DNA of 64,000 bases. Source: HKCCE3408 sp038530555 (lineage in GTDB: Bacteria > Pseudomonadota > Alphaproteobacteria > Rhodobacterales > Rhodobacteraceae). The stretch is from assembly GCA_038530555.1 (NCBI GenBank), contig JBCBCN010000002.1, positions 287,964 through 351,963 of the forward strand, written 5' to 3'. This document shows positions 54,560 through 63,711 of the stretch, one piece after another; the stretch's first letter is position 1; every line of letters starts with the position of its first letter. The position numbers were made by a program, and so were the translations under genes. The notes under the pieces are model-generated. The model was not told where the DNA came from. It saw only the letters and a list, made by a program, of their open reading frames with translations, and did no database searches.

Positions 54560-55426
54560 GTGCTGTCTGACCGGCTGTCTGCCGCGCAAACCCTTATACA
54601 AGATCACCTCGATGCGGCCCTCGCCGAGTATGGCGCGACGCCCGTTGCTCAGGCCATGGGCTACGCCGTGTCCGGCGGCAAACGCGTCCGCGGCTTTCTA
54701 GCCCTGGAAAGTGCCGCGCTTTATGACGTGGCGCCGGAGCAAGCGATTTTCGCGGCAAGCGCGGTCGAGGCCGTCCACGCGTATTCCCTCGTTCATGACG
54801 ATCTGCCCGCGATGGACGACGACGATTTGCGCCGTGGTTTGCCAACGGTGCATGTGAAATGGGACGAGGCGACGGCGATCTTGGTCGGCGACGCGCTGCA
54901 CAGTTTCGGCTTTGCTCTGCTGGCTGATCAGAGGCTTGGCAGTGCAGAGGTGCGGATCGCCTTGAGCGGGAGTTTGGCGGAGGCTGCGGGGGCAAGGGGC
55001 ATGGTTCTGGGTCAGGCGCAGGACATCGCGGCTGAGACGGCCGAGATGCCTCTAAGCCTTGAAGACGTCACAGTGCTGCAAGCCAACAAGACCGGCAAAC
55101 TGATCGAATGGCCGGCCCTAGCAGGCGCGGTTATGGTCCAGGCCGATCCCGACCCGCTCCGCCGGTATGCCCGAGCGATTGGCCTGGCTTTCCAGATCGC
55201 CGATGACATCCTGGATGTGGAGGGCGACACGGACAAAGCCGGCAAACGCCTGCAAAAGGACAGCTCAGCGGGCAAGGCAACATTCGTGTCTTTGCTGGGC
55301 CTTGAGGCGGCGCGTGGCCGGGCGCGGGATCTTGTCGAGGAAGCGCAAGACGCGCTCAGCACGTTTGGCGAGCGCTCTGAAACACTTCGCCAGTTGGCTA
55401 AGTATATTGTCAGCCGTGATCACTGA
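54560..55426 (+). CDS. ispA: Geranyl/farnesyl diphosphate synthase IspA
   Basis: Chain-elongating prenyltransferase. The first Asp-rich motif is at residues 80-89 (HDDLPAMDDDDLRRG), the second in FQIADDILDVEGD, with K41-R42 (GGKRVRGFL) binding the allylic diphosphate. Length 288. Start is GTG 54560, two bases after the xseB stop with GAAGG at about 10 bases. Many alphaproteobacteria have dxs next in line; here it is absent and an ion-channel gene on the other strand follows. Confidence 0.95.
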   Translation: MLSDRLSAAQTLIQDHLDAALAEYGATPVAQAMGYAVSGGKRVRGFLALESAALYDVAPEQAIFAASAVEAVHAYSLVHDDLPAMDDDDLRRGLPTVHVKWDEATAILVGDALHSFGFALLADQRLGSAEVRIALSGSLAEAAGARGMVLGQAQDIAAETAEMPLSLEDVTVLQANKTGKLIEWPALAGAVMVQADPDPLRRYARAIGLAFQIADDILDVEGDTDKAGKRLQKDSSAGKATFVSLLGLEAARGRARDLVEEAQDALSTFGERSETLRQLAKYIVSRDH

Positions 55427-55438
55427 GCCGCTCGGTAC

Positions 55439-56236
55439 CTACCTGCGTTCCAAACGGTCCTCGATCTGTTTGAGGCGCGCCAGCACTTCATCGCGATAGG
55501 CATCCGTCGCCGCGTTACTTTCCTCGGCATGGGCATCCTGCATCGAGTTGACGATCAGGCCGACCAAAAGGTTCACCACCGCGAAGGTCGTGACCATGAT
55601 GAACGGAACGAAGAAGATCCAGGCATAGGGATAGACCTCGAGCACGGGCCGGACGATCCCCATCGACCAGCTTTCCAGCGTCATGATCTGAAAGAGCGAA
55701 TAGAGCGAGCGGCCCAGCGTGCCGAACCACAGGTCAAACTGCTCCGCCTGTTCGGGCGTGCAAGCTGGGCACTCGGCCCCGAAAAGCTTCGTCGCCATCA
55801 CCGCGCCGATGTAGAAAATGATCGCCATCAGCAAAAAGACCGAGCCCATGCCTGGAAGTGCGGTCACGAACCCTTCGACCACCCGGCGCAGTCTTGGGGC
55901 GACTGAGACAACGCGGAGGACTCGCAGGATGCGCAGCGCCCGCAGCACCGAAAGGCCCTGCCCGGCGGGCACGAGGGCAACGGCGACGATCGCGAAATCA
56001 AATAGGTTCCAGCCTTCGCGGAAAAACCTCCCGCCTTTCGCGACAAGCTTTGCGGCGATCTCGACCACGAAAATGGCCAGACAGATTTGATCGAGCAGGC
56101 GGACTAGCGGGCCGTATTCGGCCATGACCGGGCGCGAGGTTTCCAGGCCCAGGATCACCGCGTTGAACAAGATGACGCCGATGATCGCGTTACGCACCAC
56201 CTGACTGTCCAGCCAGGTCTCCAAAGCTTGCCGCAT
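55439..56236 (-). CDS. Voltage-gated sodium channel (BacNav/NavSp-like)
   Basis: Single-domain six-helix channel that assembles as a homotetramer. S1-S4 occupy residues 15-118; S4 has arginines every third position at R99, R102, R105 and R108, the voltage-sensing pattern. The pore carries selectivity filter TLESWSM at residues 186-192, the signature of sodium-selective bacterial Nav. An extra loop (FGAECPACTPEQAEQ) with two cysteines lies before the pore. S6 and a C-terminal coiled coil (DEVLARLKQIEDRLERR) follow; 265 residues. Likely role in pH or motility responses in marine relatives, by analogy. Confidence 0.93.
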   Translation of the reverse strand: MRQALETWLDSQVVRNAIIGVILFNAVILGLETSRPVMAEYGPLVRLLDQICLAIFVVEIAAKLVAKGGRFFREGWNLFDFAIVAVALVPAGQGLSVLRALRILRVLRVVSVAPRLRRVVEGFVTALPGMGSVFLLMAIIFYIGAVMATKLFGAECPACTPEQAEQFDLWFGTLGRSLYSLFQIMTLESWSMGIVRPVLEVYPYAWIFFVPFIMVTTFAVVNLLVGLIVNSMQDAHAEESNAATDAYRDEVLARLKQIEDRLERR

Positions 56237-56358
56237 CCGAGCCCTCCTTCACGCCATGCTGCGATATGAGTGAGCGCGTGGCTTGCTGCAAGACCCGCAA
56301 CTTTAGGATGCAAGGGTTTTTCGAGCCCAGGAGCGGGAGGCCCGGGAAAGGTCTGGCG

Positions 56359-58254
56359 TTACTCAGCCGCTTCCGCCACGCCGATGAAGCCGCCCGATTG
56401 CCGGGCCCAGAAACGCGCGTAAAACCCACCTTGGGCAAGCAAATCGTCATGGCTGCCCTGCTCGACGATACGGCCCTGGTCCATCACAACGATCCGGTCC
56501 ATGGCGGCAATCGTCGACAAGCGGTGCGCGATGGCCACGACGGTCTTACCTTGCATCACCGCGTTCAGGGTGTCTTGGATCGAAGCCTCGGTCTCGCTGT
56601 CGAGGGCGGCTGTTGCCTCATCGAGAACTAGCACCGGGGCGTTCTTAAGAAATGCCCGAGCGAGCGCGATCCTCTGGCGTTGTCCGCCCGAAAGCTTGAC
56701 ACCGCGCTCACCTAGAAAGGCGTCATAGCCTTCGCGGCCTTTGAAGTCGCGCAAGTCTTGGATGAAGGCGTGCGCCTCGGCTTGTTTGGCCGCTTGGGTG
56801 ACCTCAGCCTCGCTGGCGTCCGGACGGCCATAGAGGATGTTGTCGCGCGCGGAGCGGTTAAACATCGCGGTGTCCTGCGTGACCATGCCGATCTTTTGGC
56901 GAAGGCTATCCTGCGTGACTTCGCGGACGTCCTGGCCCGAGACCAAGACCCGTCCCGCTTCGGTATCGTAGAGCCGCAGGAGTAGCGCGACCAAGGTGGA
57001 TTTGCCCGCGCCCGAAGCGCCAACAATGCCCAGCTTTTCGCCCGGCTGGATGGTCAGGTTGAGGTCGTGAACACCACCCGCGCGTTGTCCATAGGCAAAG
57101 GTGACGTTCTCAAAGTTGATGCCGCCATCGCTGTTGGTGAGGTGCCGGGCCATTGGTATATCGGTCAGGTCTTGCGGCGGGGTCAGCGTCCGCATCCCAT
57201 CCTCGACCTCACCGATATTAGCGTAGACGCCCATCAACGTGAAACTGACCCAGCCCGACATTTGCGAGATGCGCATGGCCACCGCGCCGGTCGCCGCGAT
57301 CTCACCCGGGCTGACCAGACCCTGCTGCCAGAGCGAAACGGCGCCAATGACCAGGATCACGGGCAAAAGCCCGGCACAGAACATCAGCGACAGGCGAAAT
57401 CCTGTGGTGAGGTAGCCGAACTCCAACGCGGTTTCGCGGAAGTCCGCCATCGCCGTCAGGGCGGCTTTGTCTTCGTGGTCGGTATGGCCAAAGAGTTTGA
57501 CGGTTTTGATGTTGGTGATCGTGTCTACGACTTGACCGGTCACATTCGCCCGCGCCGCCGCCCGCGCTTTGGAGCGGACGCGGATGCGCGGTAGGTACCA
57601 GCGGATCATGAACGCGTAGAGGATCAGCCAAACGAGCAGCGCCAGCGCGATCCGCAGGTCGATCACAGCCAGCATGGCAAGCGCGCCGATCAGGGTGGCG
57701 ATGGCGAAGGCGGCCGCGTTGATGATCTCGTTGACGGCGGTGACCAGGGCCGTCGCCGTCTGCATCTGTTTTTGCGCGATGCGGCCTGCAAAGTCGTTGT
57801 CGAAGAAGCCAACGGCCTGCCCCATCGTATAGCGGTGCAGGCGGCTTTGGATGAGCGGCGCAAGGTTCGGCGGCAGAACGATCCCGTTGAAGGCGGCAGA
57901 GGCCACGAAAAACAGCGGCCGTATCGCTAGGTAAAACGCGACATAGATCGCGATTAGGCCGGCATTTTCCGCAAAAAAGCTCAGATCACCCGATGAGCTT
58001 GAGGCGCCCGCCGTTCGGTCGATCAATACCCCCAAAAGCCAGGCACCGAGAACTTCGATGATGCCTGAGGCGACGGACAGGGCCGTGGCCAAAATAATCA
58101 TCGGCCAGGCACCCGATAGGCACCAACGGGTGAAGGCCCAGAGCGTCCGTGGCGGCGGGCCGTCCGAGCGCGCAAATGGCGGCACGAGGCCGCCGAGCCA
58201 GACAAGATACGGCCGGACCCGGGCGATCAGCGTGGTGAGGAAACCGCCCGTCAT
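56359..58254 (-). CDS. ABC exporter half-transporter (multidrug/lipid type), second subunit
   Basis: 631-residue half-transporter with an N-terminal transmembrane domain (spans from about 40 to 300) and a C-terminal nucleotide-binding domain: Walker A in IVGASGAGKSTLVALLL, Q-loop IGMVTQDTAMF, signature LSGGQRQRIALARA, Walker B VLVLDEATAALDSE, and a switch His in AIAHRLST. Its ATG overlaps the upstream half-transporter stop (ATGA), so the pair is translated together and probably forms a heterodimer. Substrate unknown. Confidence 0.9.
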   Translation of the reverse strand: MTGGFLTTLIARVRPYLVWLGGLVPPFARSDGPPPRTLWAFTRWCLSGAWPMIILATALSVASGIIEVLGAWLLGVLIDRTAGASSSSGDLSFFAENAGLIAIYVAFYLAIRPLFFVASAAFNGIVLPPNLAPLIQSRLHRYTMGQAVGFFDNDFAGRIAQKQMQTATALVTAVNEIINAAAFAIATLIGALAMLAVIDLRIALALLVWLILYAFMIRWYLPRIRVRSKARAAARANVTGQVVDTITNIKTVKLFGHTDHEDKAALTAMADFRETALEFGYLTTGFRLSLMFCAGLLPVILVIGAVSLWQQGLVSPGEIAATGAVAMRISQMSGWVSFTLMGVYANIGEVEDGMRTLTPPQDLTDIPMARHLTNSDGGINFENVTFAYGQRAGGVHDLNLTIQPGEKLGIVGASGAGKSTLVALLLRLYDTEAGRVLVSGQDVREVTQDSLRQKIGMVTQDTAMFNRSARDNILYGRPDASEAEVTQAAKQAEAHAFIQDLRDFKGREGYDAFLGERGVKLSGGQRQRIALARAFLKNAPVLVLDEATAALDSETEASIQDTLNAVMQGKTVVAIAHRLSTIAAMDRIVVMDQGRIVEQGSHDDLLAQGGFYARFWARQSGGFIGVAEAAE

Positions 58255-60095
58255 TCCGCCGCCTCCGCGACATTGAGAAAGCCGCCGGATTGACGCCGCC
58301 AAAAGCCCGCATAGAGCCCGCCTTTTTCCAGCAGCTCCTCATGGCTGCCTTCCTCGGCAATGCGCCCGTCATCGAGCACCAGGATGCGATCCATGTGCGC
58401 GATGGTGCTCAGTCGGTGGGCGATGGCGATAACCGTCTTGCCCTCCATCATGCCGTAAAGCGTGTCTTGGATTGCTGCCTCCACTTCGCTGTCCAGCGCG
58501 CTTGTCGCCTCATCGAGGACGAGGATCGGTGCGTCTTTCAAGATCACCCGGGCCAGGGCGATGCGCTGACGCTGACCGCCCGAAAGCTTCACACCGCGTT
58601 CGCCCACATGGGCGTCGAGGCCGCGTCTGCCGTTCGAGTCCTCAAGGTCATGGATAAACTCATCCGCCTGAGCCTGATGTGCCGCGCGCGATACGTCTTC
58701 TTCCGAGGCGTCTGGCCGCCCGTAAAGGATGTTGTCGCGCACGGACCGGTGCAGCAGTGAGCTGTCTTGTTGCACCATGCCAATCACGCTGCGCAGACTG
58801 TCTTGGGTGACGCGGGTGATGTCTTGGCCGTCGATGTCGATTCGGCCGCTTTCTGGGTCGTAGAAGCGCAGCAAGAGCTTGACGAGGGTCGACTTGCCCG
58901 CGCCGGAGCGCCCAACCAGCCCGACCTTTTCGCCGGCTTTGATCCTAAGGTCGATCCCTTGAAGACCGCCGCTGGCGCGTCCGTAATGGTGGCTGAGGCC
59001 GGTGAAGTCGATCTGGGCATTATCGAGCTTGAGCGGCTTTGCGTTCGGCGCATCGGTAAGAGTGATCGGTTGCGCGATGGTCTCCATCCCTTCGGCCACA
59101 ACGCCGAGCGCGCGGAAGAACGAGGACAGGGCCCACATGATCCAGCCGGTCATCGCGTTCAGGCGAAGGGTCAGCGCTGTCGCGGCGGCAACCACACCGA
59201 TTGAGGCCGTGCCTTGTGACCAGAGCAGCACCGCCCAGCCTACGACCGCGACGATCAGCAACCCGTTCAGCGCCGTTAGGACGACATCCATCGTGGTGAA
59301 GATCCGCATCTCTTGGCCGAAGGTGCGCCGCGTGTGCTCGATCGCTTCCTTGGCGTAGGCGATCTCTCGGTCATGATGGGCGAAGAGCTTGACCGAATGG
59401 ATGTTGGTATAGCTGTCGACCACGCGGCCCGTGGTCATGGACCGCGCGTCTGAGCTTGCTTGGGATGCCGGTCCGATCCGGCGCATCGTCCAGCGCACCA
59501 GCAGGATATAAAGCCCGAACCAAACCGCCAATGGCAGGGCAAGGCGTGGATCTGCATCGGCCAGCAAGATCGCAGCACCGACCAGATAAGCGAGCGCAAA
59601 GGTCAGCGCGTCGAAGACCTGAAATATCGCGTCACCTGCCGAGGTGGGGGTCTGCATTATGCGGTTGGCGATGCGGCCTGCGAAGTCGTCCTCGAACCAG
59701 CCAACCGATTGGCGCAGCACTTGGCGATGAGCGCGCCACCGCACCAGGGCGCCGAAATTCGGGAGGACGCCGTTGTTCAGCAGCGCCGTGCCGATGCCTT
59801 GCAGCGCGGGCCGGGCGAGCAGCACGAAAAGCGCCATCGCCGCCAGTTCCCATCCGTATTGGGCGAGCACCTCTTCGGGTGAACCAGTCGCCAAAAGGTC
59901 CACAACCCGGCCCATGTAATAAATTAGCCAAAGCTCAACCGCTGCCACGACAACGGAAACCACGGCAGTTAGAGTAAAGAGCTTTTGGAAAGGGCGGCTG
60001 TAATCGAGAAGGAATGGCAGCAGTTTCGTGGGCGGCTTATCCGTTTCAGGATAGTCGCAATAGGGATCGACAATATTTTCGAAGAATCGAAACAC
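58251..60095 (-). CDS. ABC exporter half-transporter, first subunit
   Basis: 614 residues with the same layout as its neighbour. Walker A is in LVGRSGAGKSTLVKLLL, the signature is LSGGQRQRIALARV, Walker B is ILVLDEATSALDSE and the switch His is in AIAHRLST, so both ATP sites of a heterodimer would be canonical. GTG 60095 is chosen as the start because the family begins MFRFFENIVDPYCDYPETDK and AAAGGA lies about 10 bases upstream; a GTG at 60140 would add 15 unconserved residues. First gene of the two-gene operon. Confidence 0.9.
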   Translation of the reverse strand: MFRFFENIVDPYCDYPETDKPPTKLLPFLLDYSRPFQKLFTLTAVVSVVVAAVELWLIYYMGRVVDLLATGSPEEVLAQYGWELAAMALFVLLARPALQGIGTALLNNGVLPNFGALVRWRAHRQVLRQSVGWFEDDFAGRIANRIMQTPTSAGDAIFQVFDALTFALAYLVGAAILLADADPRLALPLAVWFGLYILLVRWTMRRIGPASQASSDARSMTTGRVVDSYTNIHSVKLFAHHDREIAYAKEAIEHTRRTFGQEMRIFTTMDVVLTALNGLLIVAVVGWAVLLWSQGTASIGVVAAATALTLRLNAMTGWIMWALSSFFRALGVVAEGMETIAQPITLTDAPNAKPLKLDNAQIDFTGLSHHYGRASGGLQGIDLRIKAGEKVGLVGRSGAGKSTLVKLLLRFYDPESGRIDIDGQDITRVTQDSLRSVIGMVQQDSSLLHRSVRDNILYGRPDASEEDVSRAAHQAQADEFIHDLEDSNGRRGLDAHVGERGVKLSGGQRQRIALARVILKDAPILVLDEATSALDSEVEAAIQDTLYGMMEGKTVIAIAHRLSTIAHMDRILVLDDGRIAEEGSHEELLEKGGLYAGFWRRQSGGFLNVAEAAE

Positions 60096-60167
60096 GGGTC
60101 TGATGTCCTTTGGGCGTAACGGGCGGCGAGCGCTGCCCACTCAGCGGCCCGAGGCCTTGATATAGGG

Positions 60168-60758
60168 TCACGGTGCGCGAAAGACCATGACTGCCGAAAC
60201 TGCCAGGCCTACTGCCATGATCCGCGAGAACCAGCGCCAAGCATGCGGGGTCTTCAAAAGGCGGCCCAAGATGCTGCCGGCGCCGGACCAAAAGGCGCAG
60301 ACGAAAAGGTTGATGCCCGAGAATGACGCGGCCAGAAGCCCTGCGGCCTGAACGGGGGCAAGGTCGGCGGTGAAGCCCGCCGCGGCGGCCACCGCGATGG
60401 CCCAGATCTTTGGGTTGATCCACTGAAACAGCACCGCCTCGAGCACAGTGAAGGGACGCTGCCCTTCGGCCAAGTCGGCCCGTCCGATGGGTGTGGATCG
60501 CCAGACGGTCCAGGCAAGATAGACGATCCACAAAGCGGCGGCGATTTTTAGACCAAGCTCTAGTCCAGGACGCGCCGCCAGAGCCGTTCCAATCCCAAAC
60601 CCGGTTGCCGCTGCGGTAACACCGACGCCAAGAACGACGCCGATCAGATGCGGCAAGGTTCGGCCAAGGCCAAAGCGCGCCGCGGAATTGGTCAGCAGGA
60701 TCACGTTTGGCCCAGGCGTAAACAGGCCGACAAAGACAAACCACAAAAGTGCGCCCAT
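60168..60758 (-). CDS. LysE/RhtB family amino-acid exporter
   Basis: 196-residue membrane protein with about six spans. The family start LFTPGPNVILLTNSAARFGL and the IGVVLGVGVTAAATGFGIGT block are clear, and a PFTVLEAVLFQWINPKIWA motif matches the NPK signature. It exports amino acids such as threonine or homoserine; the exact substrate is not given by the sequence. It follows cca by two bases on the same strand. Confidence 0.9.
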   Translation of the reverse strand: MGALLWFVFVGLFTPGPNVILLTNSAARFGLGRTLPHLIGVVLGVGVTAAATGFGIGTALAARPGLELGLKIAAALWIVYLAWTVWRSTPIGRADLAEGQRPFTVLEAVLFQWINPKIWAIAVAAAAGFTADLAPVQAAGLLAASFSGINLFVCAFWSGAGSILGRLLKTPHAWRWFSRIMAVGLAVSAVMVFRAP

Positions 60759-60760
60759 GC

Positions 60761-61915
60761 TCAGCGCAACAGCTCTTCGCGCGTGAGGCGGAAGCCGCTG
60801 GCGATCCAAGCATCCTCCCGCTGGCGCAATGTCTCGCCAAGCGCGGCTCCGCTAAAGTGCTCGGCAAGGTCGGCCGGTCGGATCGGGAATTGGGCCCCGG
60901 CGCCTTGGGCGATTTGTTCGGTCGCACTTGCTGGCCAGGGCTCACGGCCTAGGGCCGCGCGCAGCAAAAGCGCGTCCGTGGCGGCCTTCTGTCCGAGCCG
61001 GTAGCCCAATGCGTGGGGCGCGTCTGGGCCAAGGGCTGCGCTTTGGATCTCCCGCAGGGCGCGGCCTTCGGCTTTCGACAATCGCAGCGCTTCGGACGCG
61101 TCTTGTGAAGGCGAAAGCGCCGCCAGCCGCCGGATCCATTCGGGCGGCACCGATAATGTCATCTCCAAGTCGATCAAAGGCTTGATCTTCGACGGGTCCG
61201 GTTGCGGCAAAACCTGTTCCAGCGCGCCGACCGATGCCATATCTGTGAGCGTCGCGGCAGGGTCTGGCGCGTCGAGCAGCTTGCGCATCTCTGCACCGAC
61301 CCGCTCCCGTGAAACTTGGCCAAGGCCGTCAACATGGGACGCAATGGCGTGGAGCGCCTCCGGGTCTAAGTCGCGGTTGGCATCGCCATAATGCGCGTGG
61401 AAGCGGAAAAAGCGCAGGATCCGTAGGTAATCCTCCGTGATGCGTTGGGCGGGCTCTCCGACGAAACGGACGCGACCGGCCAGCGCATCCTCGTGGCCCT
61501 GACCCGTCGGATCGACGAGCGTACCGGCGCCATCGGCATAAAGCGCGTTCATCGTGAAATCGCGCCTTGCGGCATCCTCGGCCAATTGATCGGTAAATTG
61601 CACTGTCGCGTGGCGCCCGTCGGTCTCGATATCCCGGCGAAAGGTCGTGACCTCAAAGGGCTGCCCGTCGCTGATCACGGTCACGGTTCCATGGGACAGG
61701 CCCGTCGCGACCACGCGCAGGCCCGCCGCTTCGGCCAGATCGCGTGTCGATTCGGGCAGGGCGGAACTTGCGATGTCGATGTCGCTCGCCTCGCGGCCCA
61801 GGACCGCGTCGCGCACGCAGCCGCCGACGAAAAACGCCTCATGCCCGGCTTGCGTCAACAGATCCAGGACCCGCTGCGCGTTTATATGTTTGAGCCAGGC
61901 CGGTGCGATCTTCAT
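60761..61915 (-). CDS. cca: CCA tRNA nucleotidyltransferase / poly(A) polymerase family
   Basis: 384-residue class II nucleotidyltransferase. The head has FFVGGCVRDAVLGREASDID with catalytic D45 and D47; the neck has RRDFTMNALY and the RITEDYLRILRFFRFHAHYG block. It adds or repairs tRNA 3' CCA, although the tRNA in this window already encodes CCA. No HD domain is seen. The ATG overlaps the Nudix stop (ATGA). Confidence 0.93.
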   Translation of the reverse strand: MKIAPAWLKHINAQRVLDLLTQAGHEAFFVGGCVRDAVLGREASDIDIASSALPESTRDLAEAAGLRVVATGLSHGTVTVISDGQPFEVTTFRRDIETDGRHATVQFTDQLAEDAARRDFTMNALYADGAGTLVDPTGQGHEDALAGRVRFVGEPAQRITEDYLRILRFFRFHAHYGDANRDLDPEALHAIASHVDGLGQVSRERVGAEMRKLLDAPDPAATLTDMASVGALEQVLPQPDPSKIKPLIDLEMTLSVPPEWIRRLAALSPSQDASEALRLSKAEGRALREIQSAALGPDAPHALGYRLGQKAATDALLLRAALGREPWPASATEQIAQGAGAQFPIRPADLAEHFSGAALGETLRQREDAWIASGFRLTREELLR

Positions 61916-62538
61916 TCCGCGACCCGGTCGCTGAGCGCTTTGAGGATGCGCGCTGTGGCGCCCCAGATGTAGTAAGGACCCCAAGGCACGGCGTAGAATT
62001 TCCGCCAGGCCCCGCGCCAACGGCGGCCCTCCACGCGGTAGTTTTGCGCGTCCAAGAGAAAGGCGAGTGGCACTCGAAAGACCTCGGCCACTTCGCCTGC
62101 CTCAGGAACCGCGTCAAAGCGGCGCTCAAGCCGCGCGAGCACCGGGGTGATCTGATAGCCGGTGACCGTTTCGTGGGCTTCAAGCTGACCAATGACCGAT
62201 ACATGGTCGGGCGGCAGGCCGATTTCTTCCTGCGCTTCTCGCAGAGCGGCCGCTATTGCATCGGCATCCCCCGCGTCAAGCTTTCCGCCCGCAAAGGCGA
62301 TCTGGCCGGGATGATGTTTGAGGTGGCTGGCCCGTTGCGTCAGCACCAAGTGCGGGCCGTCGGCCTCCAGATCATCGAGCAGGACCAGAACCGCCGCTGG
62401 CTTGAGCCGCCGGTTTGCGGGCAGATCCAATGGCGCGTTCAGATCATAGTCCGAGGTTGGCCTGCCCTGCGCCTGCAGCGCGCGCTCAAAAGCGGTCCGG
62501 CCCCAGATATCTACGCGGCTTATCTCACGGTCGTGCAT
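61912..62538 (-). CDS. Nudix hydrolase (CoA pyrophosphatase-like)
   Basis: 208-residue Nudix protein. The Nudix box runs from G84 to L108: AGGKLDAGDADAIAAALREA followed by QEEIGL, with the RExxEE core at 100-105 intact; the preceding HLKHHPGQIAFAGGK block is characteristic of CoA/ADP-ribose hydrolases of the NudL type. The start at 62538 overlaps the hslO stop; a second ATG 14 codons upstream is possible. Lies between hslO and cca in an overlapping chain. Confidence 0.92.
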   Translation of the reverse strand: MHDREISRVDIWGRTAFERALQAQGRPTSDYDLNAPLDLPANRRLKPAAVLVLLDDLEADGPHLVLTQRASHLKHHPGQIAFAGGKLDAGDADAIAAALREAQEEIGLPPDHVSVIGQLEAHETVTGYQITPVLARLERRFDAVPEAGEVAEVFRVPLAFLLDAQNYRVEGRRWRGAWRKFYAVPWGPYYIWGATARILKALSDRVAE

Positions 62539-63547
62539 CAGTATCGGCCTCAAAGCCGAGGGTCTGTGGCTCAAACTCATAATGCGCGCCGCAGAACTGA
62601 CAATCGGCTGTGACGATGCCCTCGACGGTGGTCATGCGGCGGATGTCTTTGGCCGAATAAATCGACAGGCTCTGGCGCACTTTCTCCGGTGAGCAGGTGC
62701 AACCGAAGGCCACCGGCTGCGCGTCGAAGACACGCGGGCCTTCTTCGTGAAACAGCCGCAGCAAAAGATCGGTCGGCGCGAGCGTCGGGCCGATAAGCTC
62801 CATGTCATCGACCGTATCGAGCAGGATGTTGGCGCGGTTCCAATTCTCGCCCTCATGCTCATCCAAGATGTCATTCGCCGCCAAAAGGCCACCCTCGCCA
62901 GAGCCACCCTCGCCAGAGCCACCCTCGCTCACGCCAGCCCCACTCAGGCGCGCAGGCGCCTCTGGCATCAGTTGCAGCATAACGCCCCCGGCGCGCCAAC
63001 GCTCCTGCCCACCGGGCTCGGTGGAGCGGCCAAAGCTCAATGAAAAGCGGGTCGGCAATTGCTCGGATTGCGCGAAATAGGCCTCGGCGCAGTCTTTGAG
63101 TGCGTTGCCCGCGATCGGCGTGATCCCCTGGTAGGGCGCGGTGTCCGGGCCTTGATCAATCAGGACGGCGAAATAGCCTTTGCCGACTTGTTGAAATGCG
63201 GGCAGGTCGTCCCTCAGCCGGGCCTTGTCGAAACTGGCGAAAGCGCGGATTTCCGCAGGCTCACCTTCGGCTTTCGGCGCAAAATAATCAGTCGCAATCA
63301 GCCTGATCGGGCCATCTCCGCGGACTTGCAGCGACAGCTTCCAGCGCAGCTTGACCGTCTGCCCGATCAACGCCGTCAAAAGTGCCATCTCGGCGACCGC
63401 GGCCTCGACCTGCGGGGGATAGCAGTGTTGGGAGAGGATACGGTCAAGCGTGCCATCTAAACGCCCAACGCGGCCACGAATGTCCGATCTGTCGAGCTGA
63501 AACGGCAGCACCGTATCGTCCCAGGCAATTTTGCTTGTCAGGGTCAT
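62525..63547 (-). CDS. hslO: Redox-regulated chaperone Hsp33 (HslO)
   Basis: Holdase activated by oxidation. The 340-residue product has the N-terminal Hsp33 domain and the C-terminal zinc centre with cysteines C283, C285, C316 and C319 (GCTC and DCQFC). A low-complexity insertion (GVSEGGSGEGGSGEGG, coded by a 15-base tandem repeat at 62889-62927) lies in the middle. Upstream is a CCCTATATG string resembling the dnaK heat-shock promoter. It overlaps the Nudix gene. Confidence 0.94.
   Translation of the reverse strand: MTLTSKIAWDDTVLPFQLDRSDIRGRVGRLDGTLDRILSQHCYPPQVEAAVAEMALLTALIGQTVKLRWKLSLQVRGDGPIRLIATDYFAPKAEGEPAEIRAFASFDKARLRDDLPAFQQVGKGYFAVLIDQGPDTAPYQGITPIAGNALKDCAEAYFAQSEQLPTRFSLSFGRSTEPGGQERWRAGGVMLQLMPEAPARLSGAGVSEGGSGEGGSGEGGLLAANDILDEHEGENWNRANILLDTVDDMELIGPTLAPTDLLLRLFHEEGPRVFDAQPVAFGCTCSPEKVRQSLSIYSAKDIRRMTTVEGIVTADCQFCGAHYEFEPQTLGFEADTDARP
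62889..62927 (-). repeat. 15-base tandem repeat in hslO
   Basis: Two full and one partial copy of CCACCCTCGCCAGAG (plus-strand reading) code a Gly-Ser-Glu-rich loop within Hsp33. In-frame unit length makes length variation tolerable. Confidence 0.85.
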
Positions 63548-63595
63548 CGTCGCCTCGTCGCGCTTTTGATTAGCGCGCTGTTATCCAAACCTGGG

Positions 63596-63625
63596 CATAT
63601 AGGGTGTTGCGCCATCGATGAACAG
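63596..63625 (-). promoter_or_regulatory. Possible heat-shock-type promoter of hslO
   Basis: CCCTATATG (63604-63596) matches the core of the dnaK -10 box at 3354-3345. No clear CTTG is found; CTGTTC 15 bases upstream is the nearest. It lies about 50 bases before the hslO ATG. Confidence 0.4.
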
Positions 63626-63711
63626 TGGTGCTATTGATCCAGCCGTCACGTTGCGGGCTATGCGGACCCGCGCGGCACTTCGGCGATCCGGGGCCAAACG
63701 AGAGGGCAGTG

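Noticed and set aside
60046..60945. 299-codon open frame overlapping lysE, cca and the ABC gene
   Set aside because: It spans three real genes in another frame and has no motif.
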